Shown one piece after another: positions 1 to 8,704 of a stretch of DNA of 9,337 nt. Every line of letters starts with the position of its first letter. The first letter of the stretch is position 1. Source of the DNA: Pseudomonas sp. UBA5782 (GTDB lineage: Bacteria > Pseudomonadota > Gammaproteobacteria > Pseudomonadales > Pseudomonadaceae); NCBI GenBank assembly GCA_002418465.1, contig DIEE01000125.1:1-9337 (forward strand). The letters run 5' to 3'. Both the position numbers and the translations under genes were made by a program. Below the pieces are notes generated by a model. That model searched no databases. It was not told the DNA's origin and saw only the letters and a program-made list of their open reading frames with translations.

Positions 1-1746
<1,746 letters not shown>

Positions 1747-1757
1747 ACCTCGACGAA

Positions 1758-1784
1758 GGGCTGGCGGAATCTTCCCGGCAGCCC
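1758..1784 (+). terminator. Possible glmS terminator hairpin
   Basis: GGGCTG (1758-1763) is complementary to CAGCCC (1779-1784), with an inner GGAA/TTCC complementarity at 1766-1775. It starts 11 bp after the glmS stop. No T-run follows, so if it ends transcription it is not a classical intrinsic terminator. It overlaps the predicted Tn7 insertion point. Support is weak. Confidence 0.3.
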
Positions 1785-1821
1785 GTCCAGCGATTTCCAG
1801 CGACTCTTCCCGGCGCCATCG

Positions 1822-2724
1822 ATGAACATCAATTTCGATCTCAACGATCTCCAGGCCTTTCGCGCGGTGGTCGAGAAGGGCAGCTTCCGCAAGGCCGCCG
1901 ACGCCATCCGCATCTCGCAACCGGCGCTGAGCCGGCGCATCGACAAGCTGGAAACCGCGCTGGGCGTGAAGCTGTTCGAGCGCACCACGCGCAAGGTCAG
2001 CCTGAGCATGGCCGGGCGCGCGTTCATTCCCGATGTCGAGCGCCTGCTGGATGACCTCGACCTGGCCCTGCTGGGCATCACCGGCGTCGCCTCGACGCGC
2101 ATGACCAACGTGACCATCGCCTGCGTGCCGTCGACCGCCTACTACTTCATGCCGCAGGTAGTCGCCGAGTACCACCGCCTGTATCCGCGGACCAAGGTGC
2201 ACGTGCTGGATGCCAGCGCCAGCGAGGTACAGGGCGCGGTGGTCAGCGGCGAAGCGGATTTCGGCCTGAGTTTCACCGGCACCCTGGACCCGGGCATCGA
2301 GTTCGAACTGCTGCTGCAGGAGCGCTACGTGATGGCCTGCCGCCGCGACCACGCGCTGGCGACCGCGGAGCGCGTGAGCTGGGACGAGATGTACCGGCAG
2401 GACTACATCTCCCTGGACCGGAGTTCCGGCAACCGTCTGCTGCTGGATCAGGCGCTGGTCAGCGTTCGTCCGCAGAAGCCCGGCATCTGCGAAACCCGTC
2501 ATGTGACGACCATGATCGGCCTGGTGGAAGCCGGGCTCGGCGTAGCGGCGGTGCCGTCGATCGCCATGCCGCTGGCCGGGCATCCGCTGCTGGTGAGTGT
2601 GCCGCTGGTGGAGCCGGAAGTGCTGCGCAACGTCGGCCTGATCAGGCGTCGCGGGCACACCCTGACGCCGGCGGCGCTGGAACTGGAGCGGCTGGTGCGT
2701 GAGATGAAGTGCCTGCCGGGATGA
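1822..2724 (+). CDS. LysR-type transcriptional regulator
   Basis: A 300-aa protein of normal LysR-family length. The N-terminal winged helix-turn-helix spans roughly residues 5-64, with the hallmark LNDLQAFRAVVEKGSFRKAA, SQPALSRRIDKLE and LGVKLFERTTRKVSLS. A linker helix leads to a substrate-binding domain (about 94-296) of two periplasmic-binding-protein-like lobes, with a conserved-looking GLVEAGLGVAAVPS near 233-246. The ATG at 1822 is the only sensible start because it places MNINFDLNDLQAF at the usual N-terminus. No good Shine-Dalgarno precedes it, so translation may be weak. It lies 75 bp after glmS on the same strand and converges with a CitA/TcuC-like symporter gene. I infer, without proof, that it senses a tricarboxylate-like ligand and controls that transporter. 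Family assignment is sure; ligand and targets are not. Confidence 0.93.
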   Translation: MNINFDLNDLQAFRAVVEKGSFRKAADAIRISQPALSRRIDKLETALGVKLFERTTRKVSLSMAGRAFIPDVERLLDDLDLALLGITGVASTRMTNVTIACVPSTAYYFMPQVVAEYHRLYPRTKVHVLDASASEVQGAVVSGEADFGLSFTGTLDPGIEFELLLQERYVMACRRDHALATAERVSWDEMYRQDYISLDRSSGNRLLLDQALVSVRPQKPGICETRHVTTMIGLVEAGLGVAAVPSIAMPLAGHPLLVSVPLVEPEVLRNVGLIRRRGHTLTPAALELERLVREMKCLPG

Positions 2725-2745
2725 TCACCGAGCCGGTCGGTGTTG

Positions 2746-2774
2746 CGCCGACGCTGAATGGCTCAGCGTCGGCG
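2746..2774. terminator. Bidirectional hairpin between convergent genes
   Basis: CGCCGACGCTGA (2746-2757) and TCAGCGTCGGCG (2763-2774) form a perfect 12-bp stem with a 5-base loop (ATGGC). It sits in the 60-bp gap between the LysR stop (2722-2724) and the symporter stop (2785-2787), the expected place for a shared terminator. Neither side has a clear T-tract, so efficiency as a Rho-independent terminator is uncertain, but the position and perfect stem are persuasive. Confidence 0.7.
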
Positions 2775-2784
2775 GACCGTTCGA

Positions 2785-4086
2785 TCACACCGCCAGTTGC
2801 GGCTGCGCCGAGATGCGCCGGTACATGAACAGCGTCGCCAGCAGCGCGCAGAGCGCGGCGAAGGTCATCCAGTAGCCGGGCGCCGCCTTGTCGGCGGTGG
2901 CGTGGATCAGCGCGGTGGAGATCGCCGGGGTGAAACCGCCGAACACCGCCGTGGCCAGGCTGTAGGCCAGGGAAAACCCGGCGACGCGGACCTCCACCGG
3001 CATGATCTCGGTGAGCGCCGGGATCATCGCGCCGTTGTACATGCCGTAGAGGAACGACAGCCACAGCAGCACTTCGAGCATGTGCGCGAAGCTGGCGGCC
3101 TGGGCCAGATACGACAGCGCCGGGTAGGCGCTGACGATGGCCATCACGGTCATGCCGACCAGCACCGGCTTGCGCCCGATACGGTCGGACAGCGCCCCGC
3201 CGATCGGCAGCCAGACGAAGTTCGACACCGCCACCAGCAGCGTCACCAGCAGCGCGTCCGCGGTGCTCAGTTGCAGCACGCTCTTACCGAAGGTCGGCGC
3301 GTATACGGTGATCAGGTAGAACGCAGTGGTGGTCATCGCCACCATCAGCATGCCGGCAATCACGGTGGACCAGTTCCGCAGCAGGGTGCGCATCACCTCG
3401 CGCATGCTCGGGCGGTGTCGGCGTGCGCTGAATTCCTCGGTTTCCTGCAGGTTGCGCCGCAGCAGGAAGATGAACGGCACGATCAGGCAGCCGATGGCGA
3501 AGGGAATCCGCCAGCCCCAGGCGGCCACGGTATCCGCTGCCATCCACTGGTTCAGCGCATAGCCCAGCGCCGCGGCGACGATGATCGACACCTGCTGGCT
3601 GCCGGATTGCCAGGCGGTGTAGAAGCCCTTGCGCCCCGGCGTGGCCATCTCGGCCAGATAGACCGACACCCCGCCCAGTTCCGCCCCGGCGGAAAAGCCT
3701 TGCAGCAGCCGGCCGATCAGTACCAGCAGCGGCGCCCACAGGCCGATGCTCTGGTAGCCCGGCACCAGCACGATGAGCAGGGTGCCGCTGGCCATGATCG
3801 ACAGCGTCATGATCAGCCCTTTGCGGCGGCCGACGTCGTCGATGTAGGAACCGAGAATCACCGCCCCCAGCGGGCGCATGAGGAATCCGGCGCCGAACAC
3901 CGCGAAGGTCATCATCAGCGAGGCAAAATCGCTGGACGAGGGGAAGAAGGCGGCGGCGATATGACTGGCGTAGAAGCCGAAGAGGAAGAAATCGAACTGT
4001 TCGAGGAAGTTGCCCGAGGTCACTCGGAATACAGCAGCCGCCTTCGACCGGGCGGACTTCGCCGCGGGTTGCGTCGAGCCTGTCAT
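2785..4086 (-). CDS. MFS metabolite:H+ symporter, citrate/tricarballylate type (CitA/TcuC-like)
   Basis: A 433-aa inner-membrane transporter of the major facilitator superfamily, with a hydrophobicity pattern that fits 12 transmembrane helices. Motif A is at residues 79-89 (GSYIDDVGRRK) and is echoed at 297-307 (GGALSDRIGRK), as expected from the two-fold MFS repeat. RLLQGFSAGAELGG (126-139) is typical of the metabolite:H+ symporter group. The stretches SGNFLEQFDFFLFGFYA (24-40), SLMMTFAVFGAGFLMRP (56-72), TTTAFYLITVYAPTFGK (252-268) and YGMYNGAMIPALTEIMP (347-363) closely match what I recall of enterobacterial CitA and TcuC. The substrate is therefore probably citrate, tricarballylate or a related tricarboxylate. 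The start at 4086 has GGAGAG (4092-4097 on this strand) in front; an earlier in-frame ATG at 4281 would add 65 residues unlike the family. No tcuA/tcuB catabolic genes are in the window. Convergent with the LysR gene, its likely regulator. Confidence 0.92.
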   Translation of the reverse strand: MTGSTQPAAKSARSKAAAVFRVTSGNFLEQFDFFLFGFYASHIAAAFFPSSSDFASLMMTFAVFGAGFLMRPLGAVILGSYIDDVGRRKGLIMTLSIMASGTLLIVLVPGYQSIGLWAPLLVLIGRLLQGFSAGAELGGVSVYLAEMATPGRKGFYTAWQSGSQQVSIIVAAALGYALNQWMAADTVAAWGWRIPFAIGCLIVPFIFLLRRNLQETEEFSARRHRPSMREVMRTLLRNWSTVIAGMLMVAMTTTAFYLITVYAPTFGKSVLQLSTADALLVTLLVAVSNFVWLPIGGALSDRIGRKPVLVGMTVMAIVSAYPALSYLAQAASFAHMLEVLLWLSFLYGMYNGAMIPALTEIMPVEVRVAGFSLAYSLATAVFGGFTPAISTALIHATADKAAPGYWMTFAALCALLATLFMYRRISAQPQLAV

Positions 4087-4169
4087 GGAAACTCTCCAGA
4101 ATTCTTGTTCATGCGCGCGGACGGCGCACGGTTCTTGGGAATCGCCGATAGTGGCTGACACATCTTGAA

Positions 4170-4243
4170 ATGATAAGTGCGTATTGCTGATGGATTGATG
4201 CGTATTGATGATCAGATGGAGGTTTGGTTTAACCGATACGCAT
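4170..4243 (-). promoter_or_regulatory. Operator/promoter candidate of the symporter gene: repeated TGCGTATTG sites
   Basis: On the + strand TGCGTATTGCTGAT (4178-4191) and TGCGTATTGATGAT (4199-4212) are identical at 13 of 14 bases and start 21 bp apart, two helical turns. A third half-site in inverted orientation, ATACGCAT (4236-4243), is the exact reverse complement of ATGCGTAT at 4198-4205. The cluster lies about 90-160 bp upstream of the symporter start. A TATCAT hexamer on the - strand (4170-4175) could be a -10 element, with no good -35, as is common for activator-dependent promoters. The repeats are directly visible; binding by the neighbouring LysR protein is inferred. Confidence 0.5.
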
Positions 4244-4316
4244 GAAACCTGGGTTAGCCCAGCAGGCCGATCGTTCGCCAATTGCCTTCGCGGGCGACCA
4301 GATCTGCGGCCTGGCT

Positions 4317-4372
4317 GGCGAACAAGTTTGCCCCCTACAGGATCGCGCCGCGTGGGGCGAACTTGTTACGCC
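4317..4372. repeat. Inverted pair of REP-like palindromes
   Basis: GGCGAACAAGTTTGCCCC (4317-4334) and GGGGCGAACTTGTTACGCC (4354-4372) are near-perfect reverse complements. Each is itself a short palindrome (GGCGAAC/GTTTGCC; GGCGAAC/GTT-CGCC with one bulged A). On the - strand the first copy is preceded by CTGTAGG, which resembles the TGTAGG(A/G)GC lead of Pseudomonas REP sequences. The pair starts 22 bp past the pilY1 stop, the usual extragenic, gene-end location. Such elements are mobilised by REP-associated tyrosine transposases, act on mRNA 3' ends, or both; the transposase is not in the window. The pair could also stop or stabilise the pilY1 transcript. Confidence 0.65.
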
Positions 4373-4394
4373 TGGGACGGGATTTCGACCCATT

Positions 4395-7300
4395 CTAGTT
4401 CGCCGGTTGCAGAGTCCAGGTCCGTCTTCCGGTGCTGGCGCCCGTGGCGGTGTCGATGCCGCTGCTTGAATCCACGCCGAGGGTTCCGGTGTTGCCGTAG
4501 GTGTAGCCGCCGGAGAGGATGATGTCGCCGCCGGAGGTGACGAAGCCGGCGAGGCTTTCGAAGGTGCCGTCGCCGTTCAGGTCGAACACGTTGTAGGCGG
4601 TGGCGCCGCCGTTCTGCGGGTCCAGCGCATAGACGGTGCCGGACAGTCCGGCGCTGCAGGAGCCTGTCTGCGGCGTCACGGTGGACAGCACCAGGCCGTC
4701 GCCATAAAGCGTCATGTCGTAGATCAGACGCTCGCCGTTGACCGGGAAGTCCATGTACCAGCCCCACTTGTTGACGTTGGCGTCTGCGGTACCGCCGCTG
4801 TACCAGGTGATGCCGTTGCTGGTCAGGGTGTAGGCGGTGCTGCCGCTGTAGGTGGTGGCGGTGAGCGACTGCTGCTGCAGGTTGCTGCGCACCTTGGCGC
4901 CGCTCAGCGAGGAGGTGGTTGCCTGGCCGGCGGTCTTGCGGTCCCAGATGCCGTAGACGGCCTGCTTCTGCGTCGAGGTCTTGTCGGTGGTGGTCAGGTA
5001 GCGGCCGGTGCCGAATTCCACCAGGTAGCCGGTGCCGCTGGGATGCGCGACCAGGTTCGGCGCGGCAGTGATCGGCTGGCGAACGCCGCTGGCATCGCGG
5101 GACACCCACAGCGGCTGCCCGCCGAAGGCCACGGCGTAGGTGCTTTCCGCGGCGCTGGCGGTGAGCGGTGCGCTGGCGGCGGTATTCAGCAGGTCGAAGC
5201 GCCAGAGGTTGCCGAGCAGGTCGCCGCCGTAGGCGTAGTCGGCGATGCCGTCGCCGTTGACGTCGGCGACGAACAGCCGCGACAGGCCGTTGCCGAGGCT
5301 GTCAGGGCTGTCTGCCGAGGTCAGCGTGGGCGTCGCCGTGAGTTTCTTAAGCACGCTGCCGGTGGCGATGTCGACGACGAACAACACCGCCTTGTAGGCG
5401 CCGGCGCTGCCGCTTTCGTAGCCGTTGGGCACCAGCGCCACCCACTTGCCGTTGTGCAGCCGGGCGATGGTCGGTCGCGCCACGCTGTAGCCCATGTCGC
5501 TGTCGGTGTCGCTGCCGAGCTCCCACAGCAGGCTCGGCGAGCTGGGGTTGGTGATGTCCAGGGCGAACATCCCGCGGCCGCCGCCGCCGAGGCTGCCGAC
5601 CAGCACCTTGTGCCAGGAGCCGCCGTAGTAGACGTCGGAAATCACCGGCGTACCGTCGACAAAATACTGGTGCTCGGTGCCCTGCTCCTTGCCGTAGTCA
5701 CTGGCGGTGAGCCTGTTCAGGTTGGGGATCACCGCGGTCGGTACGAAGGCGAATACCTCGGCGCCGGTGCTGGCGTTGAAGGCGTGCAGCATGCCGTCGT
5801 TGGCGCCGACGTAGAGCATGTCCGGGTAGCTGTCCTGGGTGCTGGCGTAGCTGGCGTAGCTGCTGCTGCCTTCCAGGGCGTTGGCGCGGGCGGTCAGGTA
5901 GTCGGCGCCGGTGACCAGCACCGGCGAGGAATTGATGATGTCGCCGAGCAGGCTGCTGCGGCTGCGGAAGGTGCTGTTCTCGCCGCGGACGAAGGCCAGG
6001 CGCGTCTGCCCGAGGGTGTCGGTGACGCCGGCGGCGGTGCGGTTCAGATAGCCCTGCTGGGTGCTGCTCAGGTTGGCCCAGAGGAAGTTGGTCAGCGCGC
6101 CGTTCTTCGCCATCTTGATGTTGCGCCCGCTGCCGGACAGTTTCGCCGAAGCGCGCCAGACCAGCTCGCTGGTGGTGCTGGTGACGCCGTTGCTGGTGCT
6201 GCGCACCTTGCGCCGCTTGACCAGGTCGCCGGTCCAGTCGGTGACGTCGAAGCTGGTGTTGTAGACGTCGCTGCCGCTGCCGGTGCTGTCCTGCAGCGAG
6301 TCGACGGCGACCTGGGTCACCGAGTTGTTCAGCTGGAGGATTTCGTCGAAGGCGGACTTCAGCTGGGTGGCCAGCTCGCCGGGGTTGCTGACCAGGAAGT
6401 AGTTGTCCGGCACGCTGTCGCCGTCGGTATCCCAGGTGGTCAGGTCGCTCTTGCCGTACTTGGCGGCGTACCACAGCGGGTTCTGCAAGGCGGTCACGGC
6501 GCTGGCACTGGAGGGGGTGAAGGTGCGTGTGTGCGAATCGCCGCGCCCGGAGCTGGCGCTGTTGTTCTTCAGGCCGGGCAGGTTGGCGCAGTTGCCGGTG
6601 TTGCTGCAGGCGCCGGGATTCTTGCCGTCCGGGGTATCGAGTACGGACTTGACATTGGCGTTGCCGCCGCCGCTGACCTCCAGGTAGACACCGTCGGTGG
6701 GGCTGCCGGTGCCGGCGATGGTGTAGCCCATGTGCGACTCGTAGGCGGCCACCGAGTACTCGGTCTTGGCGGTCACCGAGACGGTGCCGCCGCTGTTGGC
6801 CGTCACCGTGTAGAGCACGATGGCGTCCATGTCGAAGTCGCTGCCCTGGGCGGCGTCGTCGTAGACCACACGGAAGGAGATCGAGGAAAGGTTGCCGCTG
6901 CTGTCGTTGGTCAGGGTATCGATGTAGAAGCCGGTGATCTGGCTGATCACGCCCAGGCTCACGTTCATGCTGAACGGCACCAGGGTGACGGTGCCCCTGC
7001 TGGTCTTGATCTTCAGGTTCGGCAGGGTCGAGGACAGCGCGATGGAGAAGCTCTGCACCATGTTCGAGCCGGCGCTGGTGAGCGCGTTCTGGCTGCCGAA
7101 GTAGGCGGCGGCAGCGGCGCTGTAGCTGCCCTGGCGGGTCGGCTCCTCGGGCAGGCCGCGCAGGGTGGCGAAGCTGCTGGCGGTCTTGGCGGTCGGCGCG
7201 GAATCGTTGCTGGTCCCGGACTGGCCGATGTTCACCGAGGCATTGGCGCCGATTTCCTTGTTCCACAAGGTCGTGCCGATGGCGGAGAAATCGAAGCCGA

Positions 7301-8687
7301 TATCGCTGGTCGGCTTGCTGTCGGTTCCCAGGCTGCTGCCGGGCACGTCGGAGTCGTAGCTCGGGTTGATGTCGCTGACCAGGGTCATGTAGGGCTTGGT
7401 GCATGACGGATAGGTGGAGTAGGGGTTGCTCCAGCTCGACAGGCTGCTCAGGCCCAGCGCGGTGTCCTTGCTGCCGGCGGCGTAGCTGGAATACGGCGTG
7501 GTCTTGCCGGCGTAGTAGCGCAGCGTTTCGTAGGCGGTTTCGCCCAGCGGATTGCCCCAGTCCGGGCAGTTGCCATTGGTCATCGGGTTGTCGTTGGCGC
7601 CGGTGGAGCAGGCCGCCGAATACACTACCCGATCCAGGTTGGCGACGATGCCACTGGCGTTCACGTAGCATCGCGAGTTGAGGCAGTTGGTGCCACTGGT
7701 GGCGTCGGTGATGAAGCGGCCAGTGCTGGCGGTGTACTCGTCGCTGAAGGTCGCCGGCGCCTTGCGCAGCACGCCGCCGCGCAGGTTGTTGCTGTAGGTG
7801 CCGGTGGCCAGGCCGAAGTACATCTTGTCCGAGGCGCCATAGTCGTGAAGGATCCCGGTCGGCTTGGCGTTGCTGCCGTAGGCGGTGCAGTTGCTCTCCA
7901 GCAGCCCGCTGACGCAGGCCCTGACGCGTACCGTGAGGTCGTAGTTCGGCGTGCCCAGGGTGTTGGTTGCCTGCGGCGTTTCCCGCGATACCCACTGCCA
8001 GATGCGGTAGGTGGTGCCGTTGAGAATCCGCAGCTTGGGCAGCGCTGTGCTGCTGTAGCTGGTCAGCGTGGTGTTGCTGCCGTCGGCGGGGCGCGAGGTG
8101 TTGGCGAAGAGGATGTAGTTGCTGCCGCTGGGCGCGCTCATGGGCGTGTAGTCGGCAATGTTGTAGCCGTCGCGGTCGACGCTCCTGTACTCCTTGCCCC
8201 AGCTGTGCGCGTCGTTGGGCACGAAGGTCCGCTCGAGCACCGTGGCCGTGCTGCTGTCGGTGCTGCGGTAGCCGCCGTAGAGCACCTTGCGCAGCACGTC
8301 GAGGCGCGACATGGTCAGGTAGTTGAGGTAGTCGCCGCTCCAGCGGCCGGTGGCACTGGTGCATTTCTTGGTGGTCGTGGTGCTGCTCGGCGCGAACACC
8401 CCGTCGCTGCCGTAGGTGTAGCACTTGTAGGAGTCGAAATAGCCGGTGTAGTCGATGCCCGGCTTGTAGTAGATGTCCAGGCTGCCGTCGCCATCGATGT
8501 CCGAGGCGTCGTTGTAGGCGGGGTAATAGAGCTTCTGGTCGCGGCCGACCACCAGCATGTTCATCGGCGGCGCGATGTTGCTGACGAACAGCGGCGTCTG
8601 CGACATCACCGTCGCCCCGGCGCGGGTCACTTGCAGCGCGCCGAGCACCAGCAGCAGCGCCAGTTGGCAGATCCTTGTCGCCTTCAT
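4395..8687 (-). CDS. pilY1: PilC/PilY1-family type IV pilus tip adhesin, variant without MIDAS
   Basis: A 1430-aa secreted protein, larger than the ~1160 aa P. aeruginosa PilY1. Family members sit at the pilus tip, mediate adhesion and, through Ca2+, oppose PilT-driven retraction. The signal peptide is residues 1-24 (KATR, then a Leu/Val core, ending near RAGA). The N-terminal part has APPMNMLVVGRDQKLYYPAY (39-58) where VWA-type relatives have a DxSxS metal site, then DIDGDGSLD (63-71); RWSGDYLNYLTMSRLDVLRK (115-134) still looks VWA-like. RGD is at 715-717 and DTDGDSVPD at 753-761. The C-terminal half is the PilY1 beta-propeller: DMLYVGANDGMLHAFNASTG (956-975), GYSVARPTIARLHNGKWVAL (1066-1085) and the Ca2+ loop DVNGDGIAD (1142-1150), with a further loop DLNGDGTFE at 1369-1377. 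Twelve Cys remain after signal removal, compatible with disulfides. The start at 8687 has AGGAGAG 7-9 bp upstream and gives a clean signal peptide; an in-frame ATG at 8708 overlapping the pilX stop is possible but puts that site inside the gene. No pilE follows. Confidence 0.93.
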   Translation of the reverse strand: MKATRICQLALLLVLGALQVTRAGATVMSQTPLFVSNIAPPMNMLVVGRDQKLYYPAYNDASDIDGDGSLDIYYKPGIDYTGYFDSYKCYTYGSDGVFAPSSTTTTKKCTSATGRWSGDYLNYLTMSRLDVLRKVLYGGYRSTDSSTATVLERTFVPNDAHSWGKEYRSVDRDGYNIADYTPMSAPSGSNYILFANTSRPADGSNTTLTSYSSTALPKLRILNGTTYRIWQWVSRETPQATNTLGTPNYDLTVRVRACVSGLLESNCTAYGSNAKPTGILHDYGASDKMYFGLATGTYSNNLRGGVLRKAPATFSDEYTASTGRFITDATSGTNCLNSRCYVNASGIVANLDRVVYSAACSTGANDNPMTNGNCPDWGNPLGETAYETLRYYAGKTTPYSSYAAGSKDTALGLSSLSSWSNPYSTYPSCTKPYMTLVSDINPSYDSDVPGSSLGTDSKPTSDIGFDFSAIGTTLWNKEIGANASVNIGQSGTSNDSAPTAKTASSFATLRGLPEEPTRQGSYSAAAAAYFGSQNALTSAGSNMVQSFSIALSSTLPNLKIKTSRGTVTLVPFSMNVSLGVISQITGFYIDTLTNDSSGNLSSISFRVVYDDAAQGSDFDMDAIVLYTVTANSGGTVSVTAKTEYSVAAYESHMGYTIAGTGSPTDGVYLEVSGGGNANVKSVLDTPDGKNPGACSNTGNCANLPGLKNNSASSGRGDSHTRTFTPSSASAVTALQNPLWYAAKYGKSDLTTWDTDGDSVPDNYFLVSNPGELATQLKSAFDEILQLNNSVTQVAVDSLQDSTGSGSDVYNTSFDVTDWTGDLVKRRKVRSTSNGVTSTTSELVWRASAKLSGSGRNIKMAKNGALTNFLWANLSSTQQGYLNRTAAGVTDTLGQTRLAFVRGENSTFRSRSSLLGDIINSSPVLVTGADYLTARANALEGSSSYASYASTQDSYPDMLYVGANDGMLHAFNASTGAEVFAFVPTAVIPNLNRLTASDYGKEQGTEHQYFVDGTPVISDVYYGGSWHKVLVGSLGGGGRGMFALDITNPSSPSLLWELGSDTDSDMGYSVARPTIARLHNGKWVALVPNGYESGSAGAYKAVLFVVDIATGSVLKKLTATPTLTSADSPDSLGNGLSRLFVADVNGDGIADYAYGGDLLGNLWRFDLLNTAASAPLTASAAESTYAVAFGGQPLWVSRDASGVRQPITAAPNLVAHPSGTGYLVEFGTGRYLTTTDKTSTQKQAVYGIWDRKTAGQATTSSLSGAKVRSNLQQQSLTATTYSGSTAYTLTSNGITWYSGGTADANVNKWGWYMDFPVNGERLIYDMTLYGDGLVLSTVTPQTGSCSAGLSGTVYALDPQNGGATAYNVFDLNGDGTFESLAGFVTSGGDIILSGGYTYGNTGTLGVDSSSGIDTATGASTGRRTWTLQPAN

Positions 8688-8694
8688 CGAAGCA

Positions 8695-8701
8695 CTCTCC
8701 T
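8695..8701 (-). promoter_or_regulatory. Ribosome binding site fixing the pilY1 start
   Basis: AGGAGAG on the - strand lies 7 bp before the ATG at 8687, inside the 17-bp gap after the pilX stop. It favours that start over the ATG at 8708, which overlaps the pilX stop codon as ATGA and could still allow coupled initiation. Confidence 0.7.
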
Positions 8702-8704
8702 GCC

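Larger units (their letters stand above)
4087..4394. other. 308-bp intergenic region between pilY1 and the symporter gene
   Basis: No gene is supported here. From the symporter side it holds the ribosome binding site (4092-4097), a relatively AT-rich stretch with operator-like repeats (4178-4243), a small palindrome CTGGG-TTAG-CCCAG (4249-4262), a further TCGCC/GGCGA inverted repeat (4275-4279 / 4293-4297) and the REP-like pair (4317-4372). The AT-rich part from about 4140 to 4255 contrasts with the GC-rich genes on both sides and is the likely promoter region of the symporter. Short open frames on the + strand have no convincing start signals or protein-like composition. Confidence 0.7.

Noticed and set aside
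2758..4158. 466-codon open frame antisense to the symporter gene
   Set aside because: His/Gln/Arg-rich mirror of a transporter gene; the opposite strand encodes a clear MFS protein.
4087..4281. 65-residue N-terminal extension of the symporter from an upstream ATG
   Set aside because: The extension runs through the operator-like AT-rich region, is unlike family N-termini, and the ATG at 4086 has a good ribosome binding site.
4242..4469. Small + strand open frame spanning the REP region and the pilY1 end
   Set aside because: No well-placed ribosome binding site, it overlaps pilY1 and the REP pair, and the product has no family resemblance.
6276..6290. DSTGS in PilY1 (residues 800-804) as a possible displaced MIDAS
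   Set aside because: It lies in the Ser/Gly-rich linker after the second Ca2+ loop, not after a VWA beta strand, and has Thr where MIDAS has Ser.
5043..7406. 787-codon open frame antisense to pilY1
   Set aside because: Its product is Gly/Ala/Val-rich and low-complexity, as expected for the complement of GC-biased codons. There is no recognisable domain.
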